A stretch of DNA of 9,617 nucleotides from JAKEGN01 sp964465665 (GCA_964465665.1 CAYXKM010000256.1:1-9617), one strand, 5' to 3'; shown: positions 1-6,164, numbered from the stretch's first letter. Program-made: numbers and translations. The notes: generated by a model not told the origin, from the sequence alone.

Positions 1-279
1 GCGAACCCGGACCTGGGTCTGGGATCCGAAAGTTCCCGACTGACTGACCGAGAATCCCGGCACAGCACGCAGCAGGTCGGTCACATAGCGAGCTTGCTGC
101 TGTTCTATCTGTTCGCGGGTTATGACTGTGGTCGAACTGCCGGCGCTGACTGCCGGGATCGGCGAACGCGATGCCGTGACCAGAATATTGTCCAGGGAAT
201 TCTCTGCGGGGATGAGAGCCTCGCCGAATGACGGGCTGCAAATGACAACTGAAAGAACGACGAGGTGACGAATTGACAT
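1..279 (-). CDS. btuB: TonB-dependent outer-membrane receptor, BtuB-like (partial, N-terminal 93 codons)
   Basis: Only the N-terminal 93 codons are present; the frame is open to the window edge. Residues 1-21 form a short signal peptide (hydrophobic stretch LVVLSVVICSPSFGEA). A Ton-box-like segment follows (LDNILVTASRSPIP), then the start of the plug domain (VITREQIEQQQARYVTDLLRAVPGFSVSQSG). This order and wording closely resemble BtuB, the outer-membrane cobalamin transporter energised by TonB-ExbBD. The start at 277-279 is supported by GGGAG about 7 nt upstream. A cobalamin riboswitch in the leader independently points to vitamin B12 or a related corrinoid as substrate. The beta-barrel lies outside the window, so completeness cannot be judged. 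A different TonB receptor under B12 control is possible but less likely. The gene has its own promoter and leader and need not belong to the upstream genes. Confidence 0.88.
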   Translation of the reverse strand, partial: MSIRHLVVLSVVICSPSFGEALIPAENSLDNILVTASRSPIPAVSAGSSTTVITREQIEQQQARYVTDLLRAVPGFSVSQSGTFGSQTQVRVR

Positions 280-390
280 GACAGATCTCCCGCAAGGCTC
301 CCCGCGCCTGGCGTAAAGGCCCGATGCAGGGGAGGGGAGAGATCCGGGAATCTCCACCGTATCGCCCGCCGCGATCGAGTTGTGGACCAA

Positions 391-589
391 TCGACAGGCC
401 GGTCTCCGGACTCATGAGTGACGCTTTACAGGTCCTCGTCGATTGCCTTCCCACGCAATGTTCGCGCAGTGGCGTGAATAATCGACTGACTCATTTACCG
501 TTGCGGGGGCAGTGACGGGTTTGCACCGAAGTGACTCACCGTCTTCCCGTTTATCACCCGGCGCGATGCGCCGAATGATCACCTGTCGA
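391..589 (-). promoter_or_regulatory. Cobalamin riboswitch in the leader of the BtuB-like receptor
   Basis: Read on the minus strand, the conserved blocks appear in the correct order. GGGAAG is at 548-543, GGTGC at 527-523, and GCCCCCGCAACGGTA at 510-496. The arm GCCACTGCG...TGGGAAGGC spans 473-445. The B12 box AGTCCGGAGACCGGCCTGTC spans 412-393. An 8-bp P1 helix closes the structure: TCGACAGG at 589-582 pairs with CCTGTCGA at 398-391. This is the adenosylcobalamin-type riboswitch that represses btuB and cobalamin genes when the cofactor is plentiful. No U-tract terminator follows the B12 box. Control is therefore probably translational: GATCTC at 344-339 can pair with GAGATC at 289-284, which overlaps the Shine-Dalgarno sequence. 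That pairing is an inference. Confidence 0.95.
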
Positions 590-600
590 AATCGCTATGC

Positions 601-629
601 ACGATACGTCAGGGCACCTCTGTTTGCAA
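601..629 (-). promoter_or_regulatory. Candidate sigma70 promoter of the riboswitch-btuB transcript
   Basis: On the minus strand, TTGCAA (629-624, 4/6 to the -35 consensus) is separated by exactly 17 nt from TATCGT (606-601, 4/6 to the -10 consensus). Transcription would begin near 594-595, about five bases before riboswitch helix P1. That placement is the main support, because the hexamer matches alone are modest. Nothing else recognisable lies in 590-704. Confidence 0.5.
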
Positions 630-704
630 GGCACGCCTCATTGGCCGGCACGCACGGCTACCGGTCGCGCAGGCTCTGCGCGAAGTGTGATGTGGCCTTG
701 ACTG

Positions 705-977
705 TTACCTGGCACAGACAGTTGCTGATGAGCGACCTCGATTGCACGTTGACGGCGAAGTGACCAGCACAGATCGGTTGCCGAAGTCATCCAGCGAAAC
801 AAAATTGATCTCTGCCTCCATGGGGTTGTCGATATATTCGATGACATGCTCAGAAGCCGGCTGTGGCACAAAGGAAAAATCCGCGAAGGTTTGCTGGCGA
901 CCGCCGATGAATTCCCACTGGTCATAGTACAAACGGAAATTCCAGACCGTGCCCGGGGCGCCGCCATGCTCCGACAT
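705..977 (-). CDS. Small hypothetical protein (90 aa)
   Basis: I do not recognise this protein. It has 90 residues, no signal peptide or membrane segment, and an aromatic-rich first half (TVWNFRLYYDQWEF) followed by an acidic stretch (HVIEYIDNPMEAEINFVSLDDFG). Codon use to about residue 75 resembles the neighbouring genes; the last 15 residues, rich in Ser, Arg and Cys, look less constrained. The ATG at 975-977 has no good Shine-Dalgarno sequence, and an in-frame TAA lies 11 codons upstream, so the ORF cannot be extended. It starts 85 bases after the four-helix membrane protein gene on the same strand. It may be a real small gene, a decayed fragment of a larger one, or a chance ORF. Confidence 0.4.
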   Translation of the reverse strand: MSEHGGAPGTVWNFRLYYDQWEFIGGRQQTFADFSFVPQPASEHVIEYIDNPMEAEINFVSLDDFGNRSVLVTSPSTCNRGRSSATVCAR

Positions 978-995
978 AGGCTTTGTGATATGCGT

Positions 996-1009
996 ATAAT
1001 GGTTATTAT
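996..1009. repeat. AT-rich inverted repeat upstream of the 90-aa ORF
   Basis: ATAATGGTTATTAT has two 5-base arms (ATAAT/ATTAT) around a 4-base centre. It lies in an unusually AT-rich stretch (about 985-1020), 19-32 bases before the start of the 90-aa ORF. It could be an operator or part of a promoter. The plus strand also carries an exact TATAAT at 995-1000. No function can be assigned. Confidence 0.3.
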
Positions 1010-1062
1010 GTTAAATAAGTGATGGGCATGCCCTTTGCCGGCACCACGGCTGACGTACCCTG

Positions 1063-1608
1063 TCAGCTCAGCCAGCCGAATGCCCCGCCGGTAACCCCCG
1101 CATACAACAATGCGTCCAGCAGATTTTTGGCCGTAACTGAATACGGACGGCCAAACCAGATGCTTTCCTGGATATAGGCCAATCCGTACGCTGCAAAGGC
1201 CGTGGTGCCGGCAACCCGGAATACCTGCAGGTAGCTTGCATCCGCCGACAATGTGCGGCTTACCATGTAGGCACACAATACGCTGACCAGCACGTTGTAG
1301 ATGAACGACGATCCCAGCATCACGCCCATCCTGGGCAACCCGGACGGCATGATCGCGAGCATCGCTACAGGTCCCGCCTGCATTTTTTTCTGCAACTCCG
1401 GTTGCGCCATTTCTTTCTGATCCCTGGCATGCGGAATCGTGTAAAGGCCCGGGCTCAGGCCGCGTAGCGCCGCTCTTGCAGTTTCCTCGTCGCTCGTCTT
1501 CGCATAGTCGTTCTTGTGCCAGCCAAACACCATCCAGACCAGCGCGCTCATAATCCAGGCAAGGACCGACGCCGCCAGTATCGGCATCCACAAACCCATG
1601 ATGCTCAT
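1063..1608 (-). CDS. Conserved four-helix membrane protein of unknown function
   Basis: This is a 181-residue integral membrane protein. Hydrophobic segments lie at about residues 5-28, 96-117, 127-147 and 163-180. A soluble loop (29-90) carries HKNDY (31-35), GLYTIPH (54-60) and GPVAMLAIMPSG (79-90). The C-terminal region has IWFGRPYSVTAK (150-161) and ends in GWLS. I have the impression of similar uncharacterised membrane proteins in proteobacteria, but cannot name a family with confidence. The ATG is preceded by GGGGG about 6-7 nt upstream. The gene starts 68 bases after the di-haem enzyme gene on the same strand, so co-transcription is likely. It could act with the MbnP-MbnH pair in the cell envelope, but proximity is the only argument. 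No catalytic or metal-binding motif is evident. Confidence 0.8.
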   Translation of the reverse strand: MSIMGLWMPILAASVLAWIMSALVWMVFGWHKNDYAKTSDEETARAALRGLSPGLYTIPHARDQKEMAQPELQKKMQAGPVAMLAIMPSGLPRMGVMLGSSFIYNVLVSVLCAYMVSRTLSADASYLQVFRVAGTTAFAAYGLAYIQESIWFGRPYSVTAKNLLDALLYAGVTGGAFGWLS

Positions 1609-1636
1609 GCGTAACCCCCTTTGTTGTTTTTGTTCG

Positions 1637-1674
1637 CCTGGTAGTCCAGGGCCGCTTATTCTAACGCCGAATAA
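1637..1674 (-). other. Tandem small stem-loops after mbnH
   Basis: Two short hairpins lie between the mbnH stop and the next gene. The first has stem TTATTC (1656-1661)/GAATAA (1669-1674) with a 7-nt loop. The second has stem CCTGG (1637-1641)/CCAGG (1646-1650) with a 4-nt loop. No U-tract follows, so they look more like mRNA-end or processing structures within an operon than an intrinsic terminator. Confidence 0.3.
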
Positions 1675-1676
1675 TG

Positions 1677-2837
1677 TCAGCGTGTCTTCGTGCTCGCTGT
1701 GTCGCCGCTGTCGAACGGATCGGCGAAGCGCGGATCGTAAAGAACGGTCTCGTCGGTCAAAGAGGCCAGAAAATCGAGCAATGCGGCACGTTCCTCGTCA
1801 TTGAGAGAAAATCCTTTGATAAACATTGATTTATACGGACTTCGACTGCCGTCCCCTGCCCTCGGTCCCTGTCCGATGGCGCGCCCTCCCGCCTCGTAGT
1901 GCCGAATCACGGCATCCAGGGTCTCGATGCTGCCGTCGTGCATGTACGGGGCCGTGACAGCGATGTTACGCAATGTCGGTGCCCTGAAGCGGCCCATGTC
2001 ACGGCGGTCACCGGTAATGTCGTAAAGGCCGGTGTTGTCCGGCGGAAAGGCGCCGGTGCCACCTATGTTGTATAGCCCGTTATTGTGAAACCCGACACTC
2101 TCGACGACCGCATCCGCATGCGTGCTGCTGTCCGTAAATAGTGTGCCTCCGTGACAATGGAAGCATTCGAGACGCTCGGAGAAAAACAGCGCCATGCCTC
2201 GTACCGCAGACGGCGACATCGCGGACGCATCGCCGCGCAGATAGCGGTCATAGGGTGCGTCGAAGGACACGAGGCTGCGGACGAAACTGGCAAGGGCACG
2301 CAACAGGTTGAGCAGCGAGAACGGATCGGCATCCCCGGCAAATGCCAGCGGAACGGCCTCGCGATAGTATTCGTCCTGTCGCAACAACTGAATGAGCTCC
2401 GCCTCCCGGCCGACCATGCCCATTTCCACCGGGTTCTCGCCGAACAACGGTGTCAACGCCTGCACTTCGAGCCGATCGAGCAAATGGTTGGCCCAGGTCA
2501 GCCGCGTGGCATAAGCAACGTTGACCAGCGACATCGAGCCGCGCGGATGAATTGCTCCGGTAGCACCTATGGCTTGAGCCAGGCCGTCGGTAAAAGCGAG
2601 TGACTGCAGGTGACAGCTCGCGCAGGATTGTGTCGCATTCACGGACAATCGCCGGTCATGGAACAGGCGCCGGCCAAGTTCGACCTTTGCTGCGCTCATC
2701 GGGTTGTCCGCCGGCACCGGTGGCAAGGGATACGCATCCGGCAGCGTCCAGGCGTATCCCGTTGTCGGTCTTTGCATCAAAAGGACAGCGATGGCTGTCA
2801 GCAGCAGGACGGCAGCAACGGTTAATGCAATCTTCAC
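1677..2837 (-). CDS. mbnH: MbnH-family di-haem enzyme (MauG/cytochrome c peroxidase superfamily)
   Basis: This 386-residue c-type di-haem protein starts with a membrane-spanning signal sequence (residues 3-21), placing it in the periplasm. Two haem-attachment motifs are visible: CASCH (72-76) and CFHCH (225-229). Further superfamily motifs are RRLFHDRRLS (56-65), LTWANHLLDR (113-122), GRFRAPTLRNIAVTAPYMHDGSIETL (282-307) and the tail TDETVLYDPRFADP (361-374). The block GLYNIGGTGAFPPDNTGLYDITGD is typical of the subfamily always paired with MbnP-type proteins. Characterised MbnH reaches a high-valent iron state and oxidises a tryptophan of MbnP to kynurenine. It is encoded directly after mbnP: its GTG start (2837-2835) overlaps the mbnP stop in GTGA, which implies translational coupling. 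An ordinary peroxidase is unlikely given the partner. The exact substrate residue is inferred from the family. Confidence 0.93.
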   Translation of the reverse strand: MKIALTVAAVLLLTAIAVLLMQRPTTGYAWTLPDAYPLPPVPADNPMSAAKVELGRRLFHDRRLSVNATQSCASCHLQSLAFTDGLAQAIGATGAIHPRGSMSLVNVAYATRLTWANHLLDRLEVQALTPLFGENPVEMGMVGREAELIQLLRQDEYYREAVPLAFAGDADPFSLLNLLRALASFVRSLVSFDAPYDRYLRGDASAMSPSAVRGMALFFSERLECFHCHGGTLFTDSSTHADAVVESVGFHNNGLYNIGGTGAFPPDNTGLYDITGDRRDMGRFRAPTLRNIAVTAPYMHDGSIETLDAVIRHYEAGGRAIGQGPRAGDGSRSPYKSMFIKGFSLNDEERAALLDFLASLTDETVLYDPRFADPFDSGDTASTKTR

Positions 2838-3661
2838 GGCGCAGGTTCGCTGCGAAAAATGCGCTGCGATGGCATCTCGGTGTTGTCACCGAACGGCAAC
2901 CCCAGCACTGCAAAGGCGCCGCTGCACGCCTGCTCATTGGGTCCCGATGAGCAATCGGAACCAACTCCGTCGTCGAGATTCCCGGCGGCAACCAGCGGCG
3001 CTAAGTCGATAACGATCCTGTCCCTGGCGGGATCGAAATCGTCAAGCCGGACCGAAATTCGGTTCGGGGCGCGGCAGTCGATCGCAGCACCGACGTTGCC
3101 GTCACAATGGCTGCTTCCAAGGTGTAACCAGAAAGTATCGGAATCAGTTTGCACTCCGACACGCATGAATTTATAGCCACTGAGCCAGTGCCAGTGCATC
3201 GCTGTGTAATTGAGCGGGGCTCTCGCGGTCATCGGGTCGCGGTGATTCGAGTCCGGCGGCACGCCAACAGTGAACGCAATGCCGTAAAACCGACCGCCGC
3301 TCGCTGCACCGCGAACCGAGTGATTTTGCTCTGCGCTGCCGTTGATGCAGGCACCCTGCCCGTCTTCGAAATCCAGCAAGGCGATCCGGTCGTCCTGCCA
3401 CACTTCGTCCGGCGCCAGTTCAAATGTTGTCGGCCGTCCGGCCTCATCTAACAACTGCAGGTCATAAAGGTACAGACGGAGGTCCGTCAGCTGCAGTCCG
3501 TCGGTGATCGCAGTGCACGACAGGGGCGCATCGCCATTGCGCAGGGCAAAACCTAGTTCGAGAGGTACCTTCCTGTCGGCACAGCCCATGAGTATCGGTA
3601 CCAGCGCTATTGCCAGCGACAGTGTCGACGCAGGATTACTTGCAGAATGAGGGACCGCCAT
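2834..3661 (-). CDS. mbnP: MbnP-family copper-binding lipoprotein
   Basis: This 275-residue exported protein has a hydrophobic stretch (13-25) ending in the lipobox LMGC, so Cys27 is probably lipidated. The region before it lacks Lys or Arg, which is unusual. Family marks include FTVGVPPDSNHRDP (130-143), PLNYTAMHWHWLSGYKFMR (149-167) with the WxW motif at W157/W159, HLGSSHC (180-186), and the four-Cys pattern C186, C196, C237 and C246. Cys49 and Cys105 may form another disulfide. In the characterised protein, MbnH converts a conserved Trp to kynurenine, and the modified site binds copper. No alternative start exists, because an in-frame TGA lies upstream; the GGAG before the ATG is distant (about 12 nt), so initiation may be weak. 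The gene follows the coiled-coil gene by 64 bases and overlaps mbnH by 4. Confidence 0.92.
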   Translation of the reverse strand: MAVPHSASNPASTLSLAIALVPILMGCADRKVPLELGFALRNGDAPLSCTAITDGLQLTDLRLYLYDLQLLDEAGRPTTFELAPDEVWQDDRIALLDFEDGQGACINGSAEQNHSVRGAASGGRFYGIAFTVGVPPDSNHRDPMTARAPLNYTAMHWHWLSGYKFMRVGVQTDSDTFWLHLGSSHCDGNVGAAIDCRAPNRISVRLDDFDPARDRIVIDLAPLVAAGNLDDGVGSDCSSGPNEQACSGAFAVLGLPFGDNTEMPSQRIFRSEPAP

Positions 3662-3725
3662 TGTTCGCTTCGGCTCCGGGCCAGAACATCAATGACGAAG
3701 AGTATGCCGGATCAGCGACCGGCGG

Positions 3726-4250
3726 TCAGGACCGCCCCTTTGCTACGTGCACGCGCGCCGCATCGTCCTCGTCATCGGGGCTGACCGAATAGTCGAGTAC
3801 TCCGGTTGCCAGCATGTCCGTGGATGCCTGCGCGACCGAGAGCTCGGTTTCCACTTCGCGCAGTTTGACTTCGGAACGGAGATTCTCCGTTGCCCGATCG
3901 GTTAGTTCGGCACGCAGCTCGCGGGTCTTCTTCACCGATTCCCTGAGGTCTTTCCGCAATCGTTCGGTTTCGCGATCCTGCTGTTCCGCGGCGGTGTCGC
4001 GTTCGGCGATGGTCTGGCGAGCCTGCGTCAGATCCTTGTCCCGAGCCGCGACCTCTTCACGGACTTTCTCGGCATCGCTCTTCGCGACGCGCAGCTCCGC
4101 CTCCAGCGAGCGAATACGGTCATCACGCGGATCCCGGTTCCTCGCTCGCACCCGGTTGCTGAAATAGGACCCGATTTTGGCCACGAGCCAACCGAGCACG
4201 AACGCACCGAGCGTCGCGTACATCAGGGTCTCGGGTGTATCCATGAACAT
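3726..4250 (-). CDS. Membrane-anchored coiled-coil protein of unknown function
   Basis: The 174-residue protein has one transmembrane helix near the N terminus (about 9-29, YATLGAFVLGWLVAKIGSYF). It is followed by a long, highly charged helical region (about 40-145) with heptad-like Leu/Ala spacing and many Glu, Arg and Asp residues, typical of a coiled coil. An acidic tail follows (SPDDEDDAA, 156-165). The frame could extend upstream to a TTG at 4277. I prefer the ATG at 4250 because AAGGA lies about 9 nt before it; ATG at 4244 is another option. It precedes mbnP on the same strand by 64 bases, so both may share a transcript. Similar topology occurs in envelope scaffolds and in proteins of unknown role. 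No enzymatic motif is seen. Confidence 0.8.
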   Translation of the reverse strand: MFMDTPETLMYATLGAFVLGWLVAKIGSYFSNRVRARNRDPRDDRIRSLEAELRVAKSDAEKVREEVAARDKDLTQARQTIAERDTAAEQQDRETERLRKDLRESVKKTRELRAELTDRATENLRSEVKLREVETELSVAQASTDMLATGVLDYSVSPDDEDDAARVHVAKGRS

Positions 4251-4285
4251 GCCGGCCGTCCTTCGATTTCTTGGCAACGCCCTAG

Positions 4286-4291
4286 ATTATG
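4286..4291 (-). promoter_or_regulatory. Possible -10 element for the coiled-coil/mbnPH transcript
   Basis: CATAAT on the minus strand (5/6 to the -10 consensus) would start transcription near 4279, about 29 bases before the preferred ATG at 4250. No convincing -35 hexamer sits 16-18 bases upstream, so the call is weak. Confidence 0.22.
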
Positions 4292-4446
4292 CAGTTTCGC
4301 ATTGAGTAAAAGGACCGGGTTCTCAGTCCTTGCGCGATGCGGCGCCGGCATGGAACGAATTGTCCGCTGAGGCATCGAATAAAAAGCTTTGATTTCAGCA
4401 GTTTAGTCAAGTTTTTTGATGTTCTAGAATAAATCCGGGCCTGCGC

Positions 4447-4502
4447 CCCCTGGTCGAGGTCGACTGTGGCCGGGAAGATCGACCTTTTGCGGTTTCCAGG
4501 GG
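4447..4502 (-). other. Nested stem-loop downstream of glpQ
   Basis: Starting 8 bases after the glpQ stop, an outer 7-bp stem (CCCCTGG 4447-4453 with CCAGGGG 4496-4502) encloses an inner 6-bp stem (GGTCGA 4458-4463 with TCGACC 4479-4484). It may mark the 3' end of the glpQ message. In the minus direction no U-tract follows, so it is not a classical intrinsic terminator. In the plus direction the inner stem is followed by TTTT, but no plus-strand gene ends here. Between this structure and the coiled-coil gene is an AT-rich stretch (about 4378-4435) with no clear feature. Confidence 0.35.
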
Positions 4503-4510
4503 CACGCCGG

Positions 4511-5494
4511 CTAGCGCCCGCGGCGAAGGATGTCCAGAGTCAGATCGGTGAAGTCGCTGAACAGACCGTCGACTTTCAGCTCGTAGACGAACCAGCACAC
4601 CAGTTCGCTGTAGGCGTCGAATCCCGATGGCAACGCATCGGCACGAAACGTGTAAGGATGCACCTGCAGTCCGGCGTCGTGCGCCATCCGCACGAGGCCG
4701 GTGGACACCGGTTGTCCGTCGATGTCCGCCAACGTGTAGAGCTGGTCGATCCATGGACCGACTCCGTCGACGACACGCGCGAGTTCGGTCAGGCCTTCGG
4801 CGGTTTTCAGCTGATCGTAATCGGTAGCCGATTCCTGCCAGCTGTTCTCGCCGAGCAACTGGATCAGCCGCAACGGGCAATTCAGCTCGTGTCGCAAGCG
4901 CTTGAGCTCCGCGGCATCGAAACATTGTACAAAGACGGCATCCTGCTTCGAGTCGTAACCATAATTCATGAGCATTTCGAGCAACAGTTTCGCGACATCT
5001 GCTCCTTCGCGGTGATGCCAGGCGGGCGCCTTGATCTCCGGATAGATGCCAACGTTTCTCCCGGTCGTACGGTTCAAGCCCTGAATCAGCTCTATCTCCT
5101 GCGCCAGAGTGACGATGCGAAAGTCCCCACGGTCGACGGGGAACCGGCCCGGAAATGCCGGACCGCTGGCATCGTCGTTCAATCGTTCGTGAATACTCAA
5201 TGTACGGAGTTCTGCAAGGTCGAAGTCGCGAACGTAGTAGCGGCCGTCATCGCGGTGACGATCCGGGTAACGGTCTGCGACATCGCTGATACGGTCCAAG
5301 TGTATATCGTGAGACACGATCAGGACGTTGTCCCTGGAAATGACGACGTCCTGCTCGAGGAAATCGGCCCCCATGGCGTATGCCAGCGCTTTGGCTTCCT
5401 GGGTATGCTCCGGCAGGTACGCGGAGGCGCCACGGTGAGCAATGACCACGGGCCGGTCGCGGCGCGCTGTCGGGCGCGGTGATCTGTCAGTCAT
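4511..5494 (-). CDS. glpQ: Glycerophosphodiester phosphodiesterase, GlpQ-type, without signal peptide
   Basis: GlpQ hydrolyses deacylated phospholipids (glycerophosphodiesters) to glycerol-3-phosphate and an alcohol. The 327-residue protein matches the GlpQ pattern along its whole length: HRGASAYLPEHT (20-31, with His20, Arg21 and Glu29), FLEQDVVISRD (45-55, Glu47 and Asp49), SHDIHLDRISDVADRYPDR (61-79, catalytic-type His62), GRFPVDRGDFRIVT (116-129), IYPEIKAP (150-157), VQCFDAAELKR (189-199), VHPYTFRADALP (278-289) and DGLFSDF (309-315). E. coli GlpQ is periplasmic, but this N terminus (MTDRSPRPTARRDRPVVIAHRG) has no hydrophobic segment, and upstream in-frame codons do not supply one. A cytoplasmic location is therefore likely. 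GGGAGG lies 8 nt before the ATG. It follows the TIR-like gene by 50 bases on the same strand. Confidence 0.95.
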   Translation of the reverse strand: MTDRSPRPTARRDRPVVIAHRGASAYLPEHTQEAKALAYAMGADFLEQDVVISRDNVLIVSHDIHLDRISDVADRYPDRHRDDGRYYVRDFDLAELRTLSIHERLNDDASGPAFPGRFPVDRGDFRIVTLAQEIELIQGLNRTTGRNVGIYPEIKAPAWHHREGADVAKLLLEMLMNYGYDSKQDAVFVQCFDAAELKRLRHELNCPLRLIQLLGENSWQESATDYDQLKTAEGLTELARVVDGVGPWIDQLYTLADIDGQPVSTGLVRMAHDAGLQVHPYTFRADALPSGFDAYSELVCWFVYELKVDGLFSDFTDLTLDILRRGR

Positions 5495-5510
5495 GATCGA
5501 TGCCTCCCGG

Positions 5511-5528
5511 CTGCAGCCATGGCTGCAG
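5511..5528. repeat. 18-base perfect palindrome before glpQ
   Basis: CTGCAGCCATGGCTGCAG equals its own reverse complement. It lies between the TIR-like gene stop (5545) and the glpQ Shine-Dalgarno sequence (about 5503-5508). In RNA it can fold into a 7-bp stem with a 4-nt loop immediately before the ribosome-binding site. In DNA it could be bound by a dimeric protein. Function is not known. Confidence 0.6.
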
Positions 5529-5544
5529 AAAGATCCCGAGGTTT

Positions 5545-5994
5545 TTACGGAAAATCAATAACTTCCCACCGGGAAGTATCCTCGTTGCGCGCCAGTTTTC
5601 GCAATACGTCGACGATTTCCCGCTCGTTCCATGAAACATTTTCCTTGACCCGTGTTGCCAGATCTTTCGGCGTCTCGACGATGCCGCCAAACGGGCGAAT
5701 AGCGATGGTGGGTTTGCGGTTGGCCTCTGCAACGTCCAACTGGAAGCGAACCAGGTCGGGCTTATCCAGGTACAACGATGCCAGAACGATCACTGCCTCA
5801 CAGTCCTTGATCTGGGCAATAAGCTCGTCCTTTATCGCCGGGAGGCCGCCGATTGCCGGCACATTCTGCGGCAGGCTGCAATTCAAATAAAAGAACCTCG
5901 CGACACTTTCCAGAAACTCGAACACACGCAGGTAGTCGTCGGTTTCGGCAAAGCAATGGGTTACGAAAACCTTGATCGGATTCTTCTCGGACAC
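5545..5994 (-). CDS. Stand-alone TIR-like domain protein
   Basis: The 149-residue protein is essentially one domain. It opens with a beta strand and loop typical of TIR-like folds (IKVFVTHCFAETDDYLRVFEFLES, 7-30). A central block follows (AIKDELIAQIKDCEAVIVLASLY, 53-75), then LVRFQLDVAEANRKPTIAI (81-99), and it ends in NEDTSRWEVIDF. This resembles small soluble TIR-like proteins related to the ThsB/MTH538 group. Some TIR proteins cleave NAD+ or make cyclic ADP-ribose signals. Here the expected catalytic Glu position falls near Asp87/Glu90 and I cannot confirm activity. The start is GTG (5994-5992) with GGAG about 6 nt upstream. It precedes glpQ on the same strand by 50 bases, with no ThsA-like partner in view. 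An alternative is another flavodoxin-like nucleotide-binding fold. Confidence 0.68.
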   Translation of the reverse strand: MSEKNPIKVFVTHCFAETDDYLRVFEFLESVARFFYLNCSLPQNVPAIGGLPAIKDELIAQIKDCEAVIVLASLYLDKPDLVRFQLDVAEANRKPTIAIRPFGGIVETPKDLATRVKENVSWNEREIVDVLRKLARNEDTSRWEVIDFP

Positions 5995-6164
5995 AGCGGT
6001 CTCCAGTATCGGCCTCGGGCTGCGGCGTTTCCGCCTGATTCCGGGGCAAGTGTAGCGAATCGGCTCCGCATCTGCCCGGACACGGGGCCCGAACTCGGTT
6101 CCAATGCCCCCGCCCTTTCGGTATCGTAGCCCGGTTTCTTTCCCACTGTGAAATTCCCTCTCGA

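Noticed and set aside
638..1591. 317-codon minus-strand ORF across the four-helix membrane protein gene
   Set aside because: It runs in another frame over a gene with a good start, ribosome-binding site and membrane topology; its Gly/Arg/Cys-rich, low-complexity composition is that of a shadow frame.
4251..4277. TTG-initiated nine-residue extension of the coiled-coil protein
   Set aside because: The ATG at 4250 has AAGGA at good spacing and leads directly into the membrane helix; TTG has no ribosome-binding site advantage.
4310..4331. AAGGAC/GTCCTT stem-loop followed by TTTT on the minus strand as the glpQ terminator
   Set aside because: The stem is only 6 bp with a 10-nt loop and a short interrupted U-run, and it lies 180 bases past glpQ within the likely promoter area of the next gene.
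4466..5482. 338-codon plus-strand ORF opposite glpQ
   Set aside because: It is antisense to a gene that matches GlpQ throughout, with no start context or domain of its own.
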